A DNA stretch of 64,000 nt, taken from the NCBI RefSeq assembly GCF_947504145.1, contig NZ_CANNGQ010000002.1:1-64000 (forward strand), in the 5' to 3' direction. Every line of letters starts with the position of its first letter. The first letter of the stretch is position 1. Positions 1 through 7,997 of the stretch are shown piece after piece. The notes beneath the pieces are model-generated. The model saw only the letters and a program-made list of their open reading frames with translations. It searched no databases and was not told where the DNA came from. Position numbers and translations under genes: made by a program. This DNA is from an uncultured Microbulbifer sp. Lineage in GTDB: Bacteria > Pseudomonadota > Gammaproteobacteria > Pseudomonadales > Cellvibrionaceae.

Positions 1-1646
1 CAGGCGGCGGCACAGGCGGCGGCACAGGCGGCGGCACAGGCGGCGGCACAGGCGGCGGCACAGGCGGCGGCACAGGCGGCGGCACAGGCAGCAGCTCCGG
101 CGGTAATAATGGTGATGGTGGTGATGGTGGTGATGGCAGCGCATCCACCGAAAATGACCAAGACATCATCACGCAGGCGGCCCGGTTCGTAGACGGTTTG
201 TGGGAAGGCTTTAAAGATCAGTTTTGGGGCCTTGTTGAAATAGTCCTGAATCCTGTTGATACCGCTGTCGCTATGTACAAGTTGGGCGAAGGGCTGGTGC
301 GGGATTTTGACGGTACTATGCAACTGATCGTCGATGAGGTTGCGAAGGATATAGCGGCCGCCACCAGTGGTGACCCCTTTGAAATAGGTCGCATCATTGG
401 GGAGAACGTGAGCCCGGCAGCAATGGCTCGGGTTGCCTCTAAGCTGTCACAAATCGCCAAGTCCGTGAGAAAGCTCGATACCGCGTGCAGCAGTTTTGCT
501 GCTGGCACTATGATCTGGACGGAACAGGGCCCGGTGGCAATTGAGGAGATAGACGTTGGAGCCAGAGTTCTGGCAAGGAATGATCAAACTTACATTGATA
601 CGTATCAAGCAGTCGAGCGCTTGTTTCAGAGGGATGTGCGCTCGATATACCGGCTATCTACCGGCTTCGACAATATCCAGGTGACCGGCGAGCACCCATT
701 CTGGGTGCAGGGTGAGGGGTGGCGGCCAGCGTCGCGTCTTCGCCCGGGCCATGCCATTGCCACGGCCGAAGGCGACATCCTGGTTCGCACAAATGAGAAG
801 GTTGACGAGCGAACTAAGGTTTACAATTTCCGTGTCGCTGAGGACCACAGCTATTTTGTTTCTGACAATGGCTTGTGGGTGCACAACGCCAATGAGGTAT
901 GCGACTTATCCCAGCGTGACCCCACAAAGTCCACTGATCCTCTTGAAGGGGTCGAAGATATCCCGCTTGACGAACTCGATAGCGGGCTGATCGAAAAGCT
1001 GCGCAAACAGCTGGATACGGACCCCAACCTCCTGGAAGATCTCCGTAATCCTGAATTTTTTGAACTGTACAAGCAGGCTGACGGCGATGCTGATTTCTCG
1101 TACGAGTTGATGCGTCGGCTGGATGAAGATGAGAAGGCCAAACTCGCAGCTGAATCACGATCAGAATTTTTCAAGCGCATGGCGCTCGGGCGCAAATTCG
1201 AATCAGAAACGGTACTCAAAAAACTGATAGATCGGCTGTCCCCGGAGTACCAGTGGTTGCGCACCACGACGCTGGATAAATACGGCGTAGACCTGGATGA
1301 ATACGATATGTACTCTCAGGTTCAGTTTACATATGACAATTCTGGTAATTATTTTGTTAGCGACCAGGTGTATGTGAAGTGGGGTAAGGATGAATTTGGC
1401 AGGGATATACCAATCGATTCGGTTATTATTGAAAACAAATTGACCGACGCCACAGATTTGACGGTCAACCAAAAAGGCGCAAATAAACTTGATAGCCTTA
1501 ACGTCAGATCGAAACTGAAGAACGCGGATAGTCCTGTTTCTGGTCTTCAGCTGCAATCCTCAGACGAAGTTGTTGGAACTCTTAAGTGGATCAAGGTATT
1601 TGATTCTAATTCCGGTGACGTCATTAGTGGCATGAAGGATATATAG
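1..1646 (+). CDS. Polymorphic toxin, C-terminal part: HINT domain plus PD-(D/E)xK-like nuclease domain (5' partial)
   Basis: The frame is open from the window edge (first full codon at 3), so the N-terminal delivery part is missing; about 547 residues are visible. Order: a (GGGT)7 linker, a Gly/Asp-rich stretch, a helical pretoxin region (about 180-480), then a HINT self-splicing-type domain at 486-887. The HINT domain starts with Cys in CSSFAAGT, has a TGEHPFW block, and ends YFVSDNGLWVHN followed by Ala, so it should cleave rather than splice and release the C-terminal toxin. The last ~250 residues contain IDSVIIENK (ExK codons at 1431-1439) followed by a Gln-bearing helix, the pattern of restriction-endonuclease-fold toxins. 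The nuclease assignment is inference from this motif; HINT is clear. The partner gene follows 1 bp after the stop. Delivery could be by RHS, CDI or another route, which cannot be told from here. Confidence 0.8.
   Translation, partial: GGGTGGGTGGGTGGGTGGGTGGGTGGGTGSSSGGNNGDGGDGGDGSASTENDQDIITQAARFVDGLWEGFKDQFWGLVEIVLNPVDTAVAMYKLGEGLVRDFDGTMQLIVDEVAKDIAAATSGDPFEIGRIIGENVSPAAMARVASKLSQIAKSVRKLDTACSSFAAGTMIWTEQGPVAIEEIDVGARVLARNDQTYIDTYQAVERLFQRDVRSIYRLSTGFDNIQVTGEHPFWVQGEGWRPASRLRPGHAIATAEGDILVRTNEKVDERTKVYNFRVAEDHSYFVSDNGLWVHNANEVCDLSQRDPTKSTDPLEGVEDIPLDELDSGLIEKLRKQLDTDPNLLEDLRNPEFFELYKQADGDADFSYELMRRLDEDEKAKLAAESRSEFFKRMALGRKFESETVLKKLIDRLSPEYQWLRTTTLDKYGVDLDEYDMYSQVQFTYDNSGNYFVSDQVYVKWGKDEFGRDIPIDSVIIENKLTDATDLTVNQKGANKLDSLNVRSKLKNADSPVSGLQLQSSDEVVGTLKWIKVFDSNSGDVISGMKDI
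3..86 (+). repeat. In-frame 12-bp tandem repeat, seven perfect units
   Basis: Seven consecutive copies of GGCGGCGGCACA encode Gly-Gly-Gly-Thr in the toxin frame. The array runs up to the window edge, so the true copy number may be higher. It is followed by Gly/Ser/Asn/Asp-rich codons, including GGTGATGGT repeats to about 135. A 12-bp unit keeps the frame, so slippage would change linker length without inactivating the gene. Confidence 0.95.
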
Positions 1647-1647
1647 T

Positions 1648-2298
1648 ATGGCTCTGGATATTAGTTCTCTTGGAGATGCGGTGCACGATATTTTGGGTCT
1701 TTCAGATTATGAAAAACTCCAAAATACTCCTGGTGCAATCTGTTTTGAAGAGAAGTTCGAAAAGTGTACTGTTGAGTTGATTTTTTCATATCACAAGATG
1801 GTTTCTGGATATTCCTTTCGTAACGGAATAACCGGACGAAAAAGCTTTTCTGAAGTTGAGGGGTTATTAGAGAAGTACTACAAAAAGTATGACATTAAGA
1901 TGGGGCTTGGGACGATTTTCCGAAAGTCGGAGAGCGTCGATTTTCGGGATAAAATTTTCGATCATCAAATCATGTCTGTGGACACCCTGAATGAGGTGAC
2001 GCCGATATTGAAGGGGTGGATTTATGACGATATCCTTCCATTTCTTGATCATTTCAAGAGAGTCGAAGATGTTTACGAAAAAATGGAAAGCATGCCGCTG
2101 AATGACCGGAGTGGTTTCGTCTGTAACCCCATGCCAATTCGATCATTGATAATGAAGGGGTTATTAAAGACAGACGATTTTGTGAAATATGGATCACGCC
2201 TTGAAGCATTCCTGGACAAGCAAAAAGATTCTGTTCATTACAAAAATGAAACCAAATATTTCGAAGAGATGTATCAGGAATTAAAAGATATGCAGTAG
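1648..2298 (+). CDS. Probable immunity protein for the upstream toxin, unknown family
   Basis: A 216-residue protein that I do not recognise. Its ATG lies 1 bp after the toxin stop codon, which implies translational coupling and is the usual place for the cognate immunity gene of a polymorphic toxin. It has no signal peptide and no membrane segment, fitting a cytoplasmic inhibitor of a cytoplasmic nuclease. It is rich in Lys, Glu, Asp and aromatic residues, and its base composition is clearly more AT-rich than the housekeeping genes downstream, a usual mark of horizontally moving immunity genes. Function is inferred from position only. Confidence 0.6.
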   Translation: MALDISSLGDAVHDILGLSDYEKLQNTPGAICFEEKFEKCTVELIFSYHKMVSGYSFRNGITGRKSFSEVEGLLEKYYKKYDIKMGLGTIFRKSESVDFRDKIFDHQIMSVDTLNEVTPILKGWIYDDILPFLDHFKRVEDVYEKMESMPLNDRSGFVCNPMPIRSLIMKGLLKTDDFVKYGSRLEAFLDKQKDSVHYKNETKYFEEMYQELKDMQ

Positions 2299-2710
2299 TT
2301 CTATTTTCTTTAGGTAAGGTTTATTTTTTATCAGTCCCGGTTTTCCGTAGTGCTGCGATCTTTTCAATTTTGATTTAGTGCTGGGGTGAACTACTGGGAA
2401 TTTTGAAATTAAAGTCTGAATGGAATACGGGAAGTACTCATACAAAAGGCAGGTCTGGATGAGCCTGCCTTTTGCGTATTTGGGTTGCTAGGTGAGTCTG
2501 CGACCTGGGCCTGTCGGTATATGAGTCTACGGGACTGAATGCGGTCTAGACGGATAGTGACTGCGTATATCCGCGACTATCAATAGCCACACACACCAAC
2601 TCAAAGCTATTTCCTTCATCGAGCCGCAGATAAAGGTTAAATTATGGACGATTTTGGTGTCATAATGCCGGCCCCAGCCCTTATTGGTTACCCCACCTAG
2701 TTGAAAGCCC
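2299..2710. other. Intergenic region, 412 bp
   Basis: AT-rich spacer between the putative immunity gene and the RIO-type kinase gene. It holds one clear terminator hairpin (2444-2473). I see no convincing short gene or RNA gene; small frames on the minus strand at 2527-2841 have no recognisable features. The composition shift suggests this is the edge of the accessory toxin module. Confidence 0.6.
2444..2473. terminator. Intrinsic terminator, bidirectional
   Basis: Perfect 10-bp inverted repeat AAAAGGCAGG / CCTGCCTTTT around a 10-nt loop, with A and T tracts at the ends, so it can work on either strand. It lies about 145 bp after the immunity gene. Confidence 0.75.
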
Positions 2711-3565
2711 GTGAAAATCCCGAAACGCCTGCAACCCCTTGTTGATGACGGCCTGGTCGATGAAGTGATCAGCCGCCTGATGAGTGGCAAGGAAGCCGAT
2801 ATCTTCATTGTCCGCTGCGGGGGGCATATTCGTTGCGCCAAGGTCTACAAAGATGCCATTAAACGCAGCTTTAAGAAGGCCGCCCAGTACCAGGAGGGGA
2901 GGAAAGTGCGCGGTGGCCGCCAGGCTCGTGCTATGGCCAAGCAGTCAAATTACGGCCGCGCCCAGCAGGAAAAGGTTTGGCAAACGGCGGAAATCGACGC
3001 CCTATCCCGGCTGGCTGGCGCCGGTGTGCGCGTACCGGAAACCTTCGGCTGTGTGGACGGTGTACTGTTAATGGAGCTGGTTACCGACGATGCCGGCGAC
3101 GTTGCGCCGCGGCTGGGCGATGTGATCATGTCGGAAGAGCAGGCACTGGAAGACCACGCGTTGATGATGCACTACATCGTGTGCATGCTTTGTACGGGCG
3201 TAGTGCACGGTGACCTCTCCGAGTTTAACGTGCTGGTGGATGATTACGGCCCGGTGATTATCGATTTGCCGCAAGCAGTCAACGCCGCGGCCAATAACAA
3301 CGCACAGGCGATGTTCACCCGCGATGTGAATAATATGCGTCGGTATTATGCGAATTTCGCCCCGGCGCTAGCACACACCCAATACGCCAAAGAAATTTGG
3401 GCCCTGTTCGAAGATGGCAGTTTAACGCCTGATTCAGTGCTCAGCGGTAAGTTTGAAGACAGTGGCGATAGTGCCGATGTGGACGGTGTGTTGGAAGAAA
3501 TAAAGGCGGCAATGCAAGAAGAGCAGGAGCGACAAGAGCGACTGCGCGAAGCAGAGCTTGAATAG
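2711..3565 (+). CDS. RIO1-family serine protein kinase
   Basis: 284 residues with the RIO kinase layout: an N-terminal Lys/Arg-rich region with the SGKEADIF glycine-loop equivalent (about residues 26-33), a catalytic loop HGDLSEFN (H166-D168) and a metal-binding IIDLPQ (D185). RIO kinases are atypical ATP-dependent Ser kinases or ATPases; in eukaryotes and archaea they act in ribosome maturation, while bacterial members are poorly characterised. The start is GTG at 2711, chosen because MKIPKRL begins the conserved region. The C terminus is acidic and Glu/Gln-rich. A SEC-C protein follows after 35 bp on the same strand. The family call is secure; the cellular role is not known. Confidence 0.88.
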   Translation: MKIPKRLQPLVDDGLVDEVISRLMSGKEADIFIVRCGGHIRCAKVYKDAIKRSFKKAAQYQEGRKVRGGRQARAMAKQSNYGRAQQEKVWQTAEIDALSRLAGAGVRVPETFGCVDGVLLMELVTDDAGDVAPRLGDVIMSEEQALEDHALMMHYIVCMLCTGVVHGDLSEFNVLVDDYGPVIIDLPQAVNAAANNNAQAMFTRDVNNMRRYYANFAPALAHTQYAKEIWALFEDGSLTPDSVLSGKFEDSGDSADVDGVLEEIKAAMQEEQERQERLREAELE

Positions 3566-3600
3566 CGGCCAATCAACTTTTTATCCATTCGGGTTATTTA

Positions 3601-3939
3601 ATGTCTAAATTCTTTTTCAAGGGCCGCCAGGAAGTGCGTGAAAATCACGTTCAGTCCGGCTATGCCACCAAGGCAATCCAAAAATCCGGGAGCAAAAAAT
3701 TCCCGTTAAAACTGGTGGTGACCAGTGCAGCGCGCAAGCGCGAAGTAGAGACGTTGGTTGCCGATGCGCAGTTGTATGCAGAAATCAGCGTGGATTCGCG
3801 CGAGGGTGCCACTGAATCTATCGCTGAGCTGACGGCGCTGCTCGACAAGCAGGGCACGGTGCGGTTGGACAAGGTTCCCGCGCGGAACGAACCCTGCAGC
3901 TGTGGCAGTGGTAAAAAATATAAAAAGTGCTGTGGCTAG
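3601..3939 (+). CDS. SEC-C motif zinc-binding protein (PBPRA1643-like family)
   Basis: A 112-residue protein ending in the SEC-C signature NEPCSCGSGKKYKKCCG, a Cys-rich zinc-binding motif also found at the C terminus of SecA, where it contacts SecB and ribosomes. The first ~90 residues are basic and have no known catalytic motif; they match my memory of the small PBPRA1643 family of SWIM/SEC-C proteins. It probably shares a transcript with the RIO-type kinase. Function unknown; metal binding is well supported by the motif. Confidence 0.8.
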   Translation: MSKFFFKGRQEVRENHVQSGYATKAIQKSGSKKFPLKLVVTSAARKREVETLVADAQLYAEISVDSREGATESIAELTALLDKQGTVRLDKVPARNEPCSCGSGKKYKKCCG

Positions 3940-4014
3940 TGGATATGAATACGGGTGATACTTCGATGTCTGGTGTTTGATGAAAACCGGATAGGCGGTA
4001 CGCCAGAAACGAAA

Positions 4015-4035
4015 AAGGGACCTCTGTGGTCCCTT
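4015..4035. terminator. Terminator between convergent genes
   Basis: Inverted repeat AAGGGACC / GGTCCCTT with a 5-nt loop, preceded by an A run and followed by TCT. It separates the SEC-C gene (+) from yciA (-) and can serve both. Confidence 0.7.
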
Positions 4036-4056
4036 CTATGGTTTACCTGATTCTGA

Positions 4057-4446
4057 TCAGGGCAGCGGCCGCGTGCGTCCGCGATCGTCTATGGCGACAA
4101 ACACGAATTCCCCTTCGGTCACTTTCACCTGCTCACCGGTGTCTACCCGGGTCAGCCAGACTTCCACCAGGGTTTTGATGGAGGAGCGGCCTACTTCCAG
4201 GGTTTCGGCATAGCAGCTCACGGTGGAGCCGACGGTGACCGGGCGCAGGAACACCATGCTGCCGACGGCAACGGTGGTAACGCGGCCACGGGCAATGCTC
4301 TGGGCGAGGATGGCGCCCGCCACGTCCATCTGCGACATCAGCCAGCCGGCAAAGACGTCACCCTGGGGATTGGTGTCCTTGGGCATGGACTGGGTCTGTA
4401 GGGTCAGGGTACCGCTGGGTTGCGGCTCTTCATCAATGGCGGACAT
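4057..4446 (-). CDS. yciA: Acyl-CoA thioesterase, YciA type (hot-dog fold)
   Basis: Hydrolyses acyl-CoA thioesters in the cytoplasm. The hallmark block of the YciA branch is present: MPKDTNPQGDVFAGWLMSQMD, with the catalytic Asp in the NPQGD segment, followed by the VGSMVFLRPVTVG strand. I place the start at ATG 4446 (129 residues) because this matches the length of E. coli YciA; longer forms starting at 4488 or 4515 are open but would add a basic tail atypical of the family. Monocistronic and convergent with the SEC-C gene. Confidence 0.85.
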   Translation of the reverse strand: MSAIDEEPQPSGTLTLQTQSMPKDTNPQGDVFAGWLMSQMDVAGAILAQSIARGRVTTVAVGSMVFLRPVTVGSTVSCYAETLEVGRSSIKTLVEVWLTRVDTGEQVKVTEGEFVFVAIDDRGRTRPLP

Positions 4447-4697
4447 CGGAAAACTCACGTTCTTAGATTTATTGGTCCGGCGGGTCATTGCTGCCACTTG
4501 TGCCGGGTGGCGCATTCTAGCACAAACTGGGTACTAATTAGCCAGTGCCGGTTCGCGATAATTTACCGGTTTACCGCATAAAACCCGGTGTTAGCCGGTA
4601 CGGGTGTTCTGTTTTTTTACGCAATCATCGGGCCAGATTCGGAAAGGCCACGGCCTGCCAATTGCCTGAACCCCGCCCATCGCCTAGACTTGCGCCC

Positions 4698-5096
4698 ATG
4701 CGTGGACTGATTCTAACCCTGATCATTTGCTGTTTCGCTGCCCAGAGCCTGGCTCTGGTGGTGTCGCCTGGCTGTGATATGGGCATGATGACCGAGACCG
4801 CGCACGACCATGGTCAGAATATGGATCACGGGTCCAGTTCCCACATGGCAATGTCCCAAAGCGATATGCCTTGTTGCGATACCGGTGTCGATATCGGCAC
4901 CGATGGCTATGCCGGCCAGAGCCCGGCGGCGGATCTGTGTCAGCTCACCTGTGCCAGCGGTGGCTGCAGTGTCGCCATGGCCACGGAAAATCTCCTGTTC
5001 CAGCCCGTTTTGAATAGTGCGCCCTATCTGGCGCAAAGCCCCTCTCCCCTGCCTGCTTCCCAGCAAAACCTGTTACGCCCACCCATCGGCGCCTGA
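4698..5096 (+). CDS. Secreted Cys/His/Met-rich protein at the head of the copper-efflux cluster
   Basis: 132 residues with an N-terminal signal-like segment (MRGLILTLIICCFAAQSLA). The mature part is dense in Met, His and Cys: CDMGMMTETAHDHG, MDHGSSSHMAM, DMPCCD, then CQLTCASGGC. Such clusters bind soft metals. The frame is open further upstream, but the start at 4698 is the one that gives a signal peptide. It precedes cusC by 77 bp on the same strand, so it probably belongs to the operon as a periplasmic Cu/Ag-binding or sensing accessory protein. Similar small proteins precede Cus/Czc operons; the exact role is inference. Confidence 0.65.
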   Translation: MRGLILTLIICCFAAQSLALVVSPGCDMGMMTETAHDHGQNMDHGSSSHMAMSQSDMPCCDTGVDIGTDGYAGQSPAADLCQLTCASGGCSVAMATENLLFQPVLNSAPYLAQSPSPLPASQQNLLRPPIGA

Positions 5097-5173
5097 TGTT
5101 CTCCTAACCGGTTCCCCACACTCGGCTTCTTCAAGCCCCGGGGTGCCCGAACATCAGACTGACAGGACGACCC

Positions 5174-6475
5174 ATGACGATTTCCCTGCGCCGGAACGCG
5201 CGGTGGCTGCTGCTGGCCGCGTTTTTACTGGCCGTGTCGTTTGCCGCCGGCCCGGCCCGTGCCGAGCTGGATTTGCAGCGTGCCCTCCAGCAGGCCAGAC
5301 AACTGGACCCGCAAAACGCCGCAATCCGCGCCCAGGCGGAGGCGCTGGCGCAAACGGCGGTGGCCGACGCCCAGTGGCAGGACCCGAGCCTCAAGCTGGG
5401 TATTGCCAACCTTCCCACCGACAGTTTTGCCTTTGATCAGCAGCCGATGACTCAGAAGGTAATCGGTATTCGCCAGGAGTTCCCCCGGGGCAACGCCCGC
5501 GCACTGATCGGCGAGCGTGGCGCCAGTGCAGCCGAGGCCGGGTTTGCGAGCGCGGCGGATCAGATGCTGGCGCTGGAGCGGGACGTGAGCATCGCCTATC
5601 TCTCCCTCGCCGAGCAGCTGCGGGTGCGCGCACTGCTGAGTGACAACCGGCGCTGGCTGCAGCAGCTGGTGGACTACAACCGCGCGCGCCTCGCCAGTGC
5701 CCAGATCCAGTCGCAACAACTGCTGCAATCCCAGTTGGCACTGGCCCGTCTGGATGACCGGATTGCCGGGGTGGACGGAGAAATCAGCCGTGCCCGCGGA
5801 CAGCTCAGTCGCTGGGTTGGTCCCGCCGCCTGGGAGCCCGCAGACAGCACACCACCGGCCTGGCGAAATACCCGCGACTGGCTGGCGGCGCAGGCGCCGC
5901 CGCTGCCGCTGGCAATCCTCGATGGGCATCCGGCAATTGCTGCGCGGGAGGCACAGATCGCCGCGGCCCGCGCGGATGTTGATCTCGCCGGCGAGGCCTA
6001 CAAGCCGCAGTTTGGTGTGGATGTGAGCTACGGCCAGCGCGACCGAACGCCCGGCAGCGACGGCGCCGACTTTGCCAGCGTGATGCTCACTTTCGATTTG
6101 CCCCTGTTCCGCAAGAATCGCCAGGATCGCCGTGTGGCCGCCAGCCGCGCGCGGGAGAGTGCCGCCCAGTTGGCGCGGCAGGGCCTGTTGCAGCAGATGC
6201 ACGGCGAGTTGAACGGCGCTGTGGCCATGGCCAATACCCTGGCGCGTCGCCGCGCGGCCTACGACGGTGAACTCCTGAAGCAGGCCGAGTCCACTGCCGA
6301 CGCAGTACTGCAGGGCTACGCCAGCAACACTGCGGACCTGGACGCGGTGATCGACGCGCGTATGCAGGCCATCGAGGCACAGATCAGTGCGGTACAACTG
6401 ACCTACAGCTACTTTCGCGCGCTGGCGCGTATCCGCTACTTCCGCGCCGAATCCCGCGCGATGAACAGCAAATAA
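5174..6475 (+). CDS. cusC: TolC-family outer-membrane channel of the Cu/Ag RND pump (CusC/CzcC-like)
   Basis: 433 residues with a signal peptide, then the two tandem helical repeats of outer-membrane efflux proteins (ELDLQRALQQARQLDP near the N terminus; long Ala/Gln/Arg-rich coiled-coil helices; a DGADFASVMLTFDLPLF strand in the second half). It forms the exit duct of a tripartite pump whose adaptor gene starts 13 bp downstream and whose transporter gene overlaps the adaptor. No lipobox Cys is visible at the signal-peptide end, unlike E. coli CusC. Substrate is inferred from CusA. Confidence 0.88.
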   Translation: MTISLRRNARWLLLAAFLLAVSFAAGPARAELDLQRALQQARQLDPQNAAIRAQAEALAQTAVADAQWQDPSLKLGIANLPTDSFAFDQQPMTQKVIGIRQEFPRGNARALIGERGASAAEAGFASAADQMLALERDVSIAYLSLAEQLRVRALLSDNRRWLQQLVDYNRARLASAQIQSQQLLQSQLALARLDDRIAGVDGEISRARGQLSRWVGPAAWEPADSTPPAWRNTRDWLAAQAPPLPLAILDGHPAIAAREAQIAAARADVDLAGEAYKPQFGVDVSYGQRDRTPGSDGADFASVMLTFDLPLFRKNRQDRRVAASRARESAAQLARQGLLQQMHGELNGAVAMANTLARRRAAYDGELLKQAESTADAVLQGYASNTADLDAVIDARMQAIEAQISAVQLTYSYFRALARIRYFRAESRAMNSK

Positions 6476-6488
6476 TTGGCGGCAGACC

Positions 6489-7997
6489 ATGAACAACACA
6501 CAAAAATTTTTCCTGCTCACCCTGTTCCTGCTGGCGCTGGTTGCCGGAGTACTGTTGGGCAGTGGCCTCGGCGACGGGGCAACAAAGCAGGCGGGCAGCG
6601 GCAAAGCCATCCTGTACTGGGTGGCTCCCATGGACCCCAATTATCGCCGCAACGGCCCGGGCAAATCGCCCATGGGCATGGACCTGATTCCGGTCTACGC
6701 CGGCGATGAAAAGAGTGAGCCTGCCGGCACCGTCACCATTTCCCCGCAGGTGGAAAACAACTTGGGCGTGCGCACCGCCACCGCCCAACAGGGCCCGGTC
6801 GCCACCGAAATAAACGCCGTGGGTCTGGTGCAGCTGGATGAAGACAAGCTGCACCATGTGCACACCCGCCTGAGTGGCTGGGTGCACAAAACCTGGGTAA
6901 AAGCTGTTGGCGACCGGGTGGAAAAAGGCCAGCCATTGCTCGAGATTTACTCGCCGGAACTGGTGAAGGCTCAGAGCGAGCTGGTGGCAGCACTGGCCAG
7001 CGGCAACCGCACACTGATCCAGGCCACCCGCGAGCGCCTCAACAGCCTCGGCATTCCGGCTGCGCATATACAGCGTCTGGAGGAAACCCGCGAAGTCAGC
7101 CAGACCATCACTCTGCGCGCCCACGGCGGCGGGTATGTGAATGCCCTCGGTGCCCGCGATGGCATGTACATCACGCCGTCCACCAATTTAATGGGCATTG
7201 GCCCACTGGATACCGTGTGGGTGGAGGCGGAGCTGTTCCCGAAGCAGGCGGGTCTGATCAAGGACGGGCAGGTTCAGTCGGGGCAGAGTATATCCATTCA
7301 CAGTGACTTCGCCCCCGATCGCCAGTGGCACGGCGAGCGCGCGCAGTGGTTGCCGGATCTCGACCCTAAAACGCGTACCCTGCGCCTGCGCATAGCGGTG
7401 GATAACCCGGACAAAAGCCTGCGCCCTGGCATGTTCGTGCGGCTGAAGATTCCCGGCGCCAGCGTAAATGCGCTGACGGTACCGCGCAGCGCGCTGATTC
7501 GCACCGGCGAGATGGACCGGCTGGTGATTGCCGAGGGCGATGGCCGCTTCCGATCGCTGCGGGTTCGTGCCGGGCGCGAGCTGGGGGACCGCGTCGAAAT
7601 TCTCGAGGGGCTCAAGCCCGGTGCGGAAGTGGTTACCTCAGCACAATTCCTGCTGGATTCCGAGTCGAGTATCAGTGCCGACCTGACGCGAATCCACGGC
7701 AAGAAAACAGTTCCGAACGACAACACGGTATTGCGTGGGGAGGCGCTCTGGGTGGAGGCGCGCGTGCTCAGCATGCCCGATGATAACCACTACGCCCGTC
7801 TGCAACACGCCCCGCTACCCCAGTGGGACTGGCCCGCCATGACCATGGGATTCTACGTCGCGGACGGCGCCCAGGCCGGGCTGCGCTCGGCGCTTGAAAA
7901 CGATGCGCCGGTGATGGTGCAACTGCGCCAGCGCGCGGATGGCAAATACGAAGTGATTGCCATGCGCGGCGAGACCGGTGACGGAGACAAGCCATGA
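6489..7997 (+). CDS. cusB: Periplasmic adaptor CusB with a fused C-terminal CusF metallochaperone domain
   Basis: 502 residues. After a membrane anchor comes the heavy-metal-binding segment ([13 protein letters not shown]...[11 protein letters not shown]), equivalent to the Met-containing N terminus of E. coli CusB. It is followed by barrel-sandwich, alpha-hairpin and beta-barrel adaptor regions to about residue 400. The last ~80 residues form a CusF-like domain: [19 protein letters not shown] carries the His, Trp and paired Met that bind Cu(I)/Ag(I) in CusF. In E. coli CusF is a separate protein; here the chaperone is tethered to the adaptor, as known for SilB-type proteins. The stop overlaps the cusA start by 4 bp. 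Confidence 0.92.
   Translation: MNNTQKFFLLTLFLLALVAGVLLGSGLGDGATKQAGSGKAILYWVAPMDPNYRRNGPGKSPMGMDLIPVYAGDEKSEPAGTVTISPQVENNLGVRTATAQQGPVATEINAVGLVQLDEDKLHHVHTRLSGWVHKTWVKAVGDRVEKGQPLLEIYSPELVKAQSELVAALASGNRTLIQATRERLNSLGIPAAHIQRLEETREVSQTITLRAHGGGYVNALGARDGMYITPSTNLMGIGPLDTVWVEAELFPKQAGLIKDGQVQSGQSISIHSDFAPDRQWHGERAQWLPDLDPKTRTLRLRIAVDNPDKSLRPGMFVRLKIPGASVNALTVPRSALIRTGEMDRLVIAEGDGRFRSLRVRAGRELGDRVEILEGLKPGAEVVTSAQFLLDSESSISADLTRIHGKKTVPNDNTVLRGEALWVEARVLSMPDDNHYARLQHAPLPQWDWPAMTMGFYVADGAQAGLRSALENDAPVMVQLRQRADGKYEVIAMRGETGDGDKP

Noticed and set aside
3-86. Short tandem repeat considered as a CRISPR array
   Set aside because: There are no spacers; the units are contiguous and encode a Gly-Thr linker in an open frame.
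2527-2841. A 104-codon minus-strand frame in the spacer and kinase 5' end
   Set aside because: It overlaps the kinase start, has no ribosome-binding site of note and no features.
5225-6640. A 471-codon open frame on the minus strand
   Set aside because: It is antisense to cusC and the start of cusB; it has His/Gln/Arg-rich low-complexity translation and no family features. Long antisense frames are expected in G+C-rich genes.
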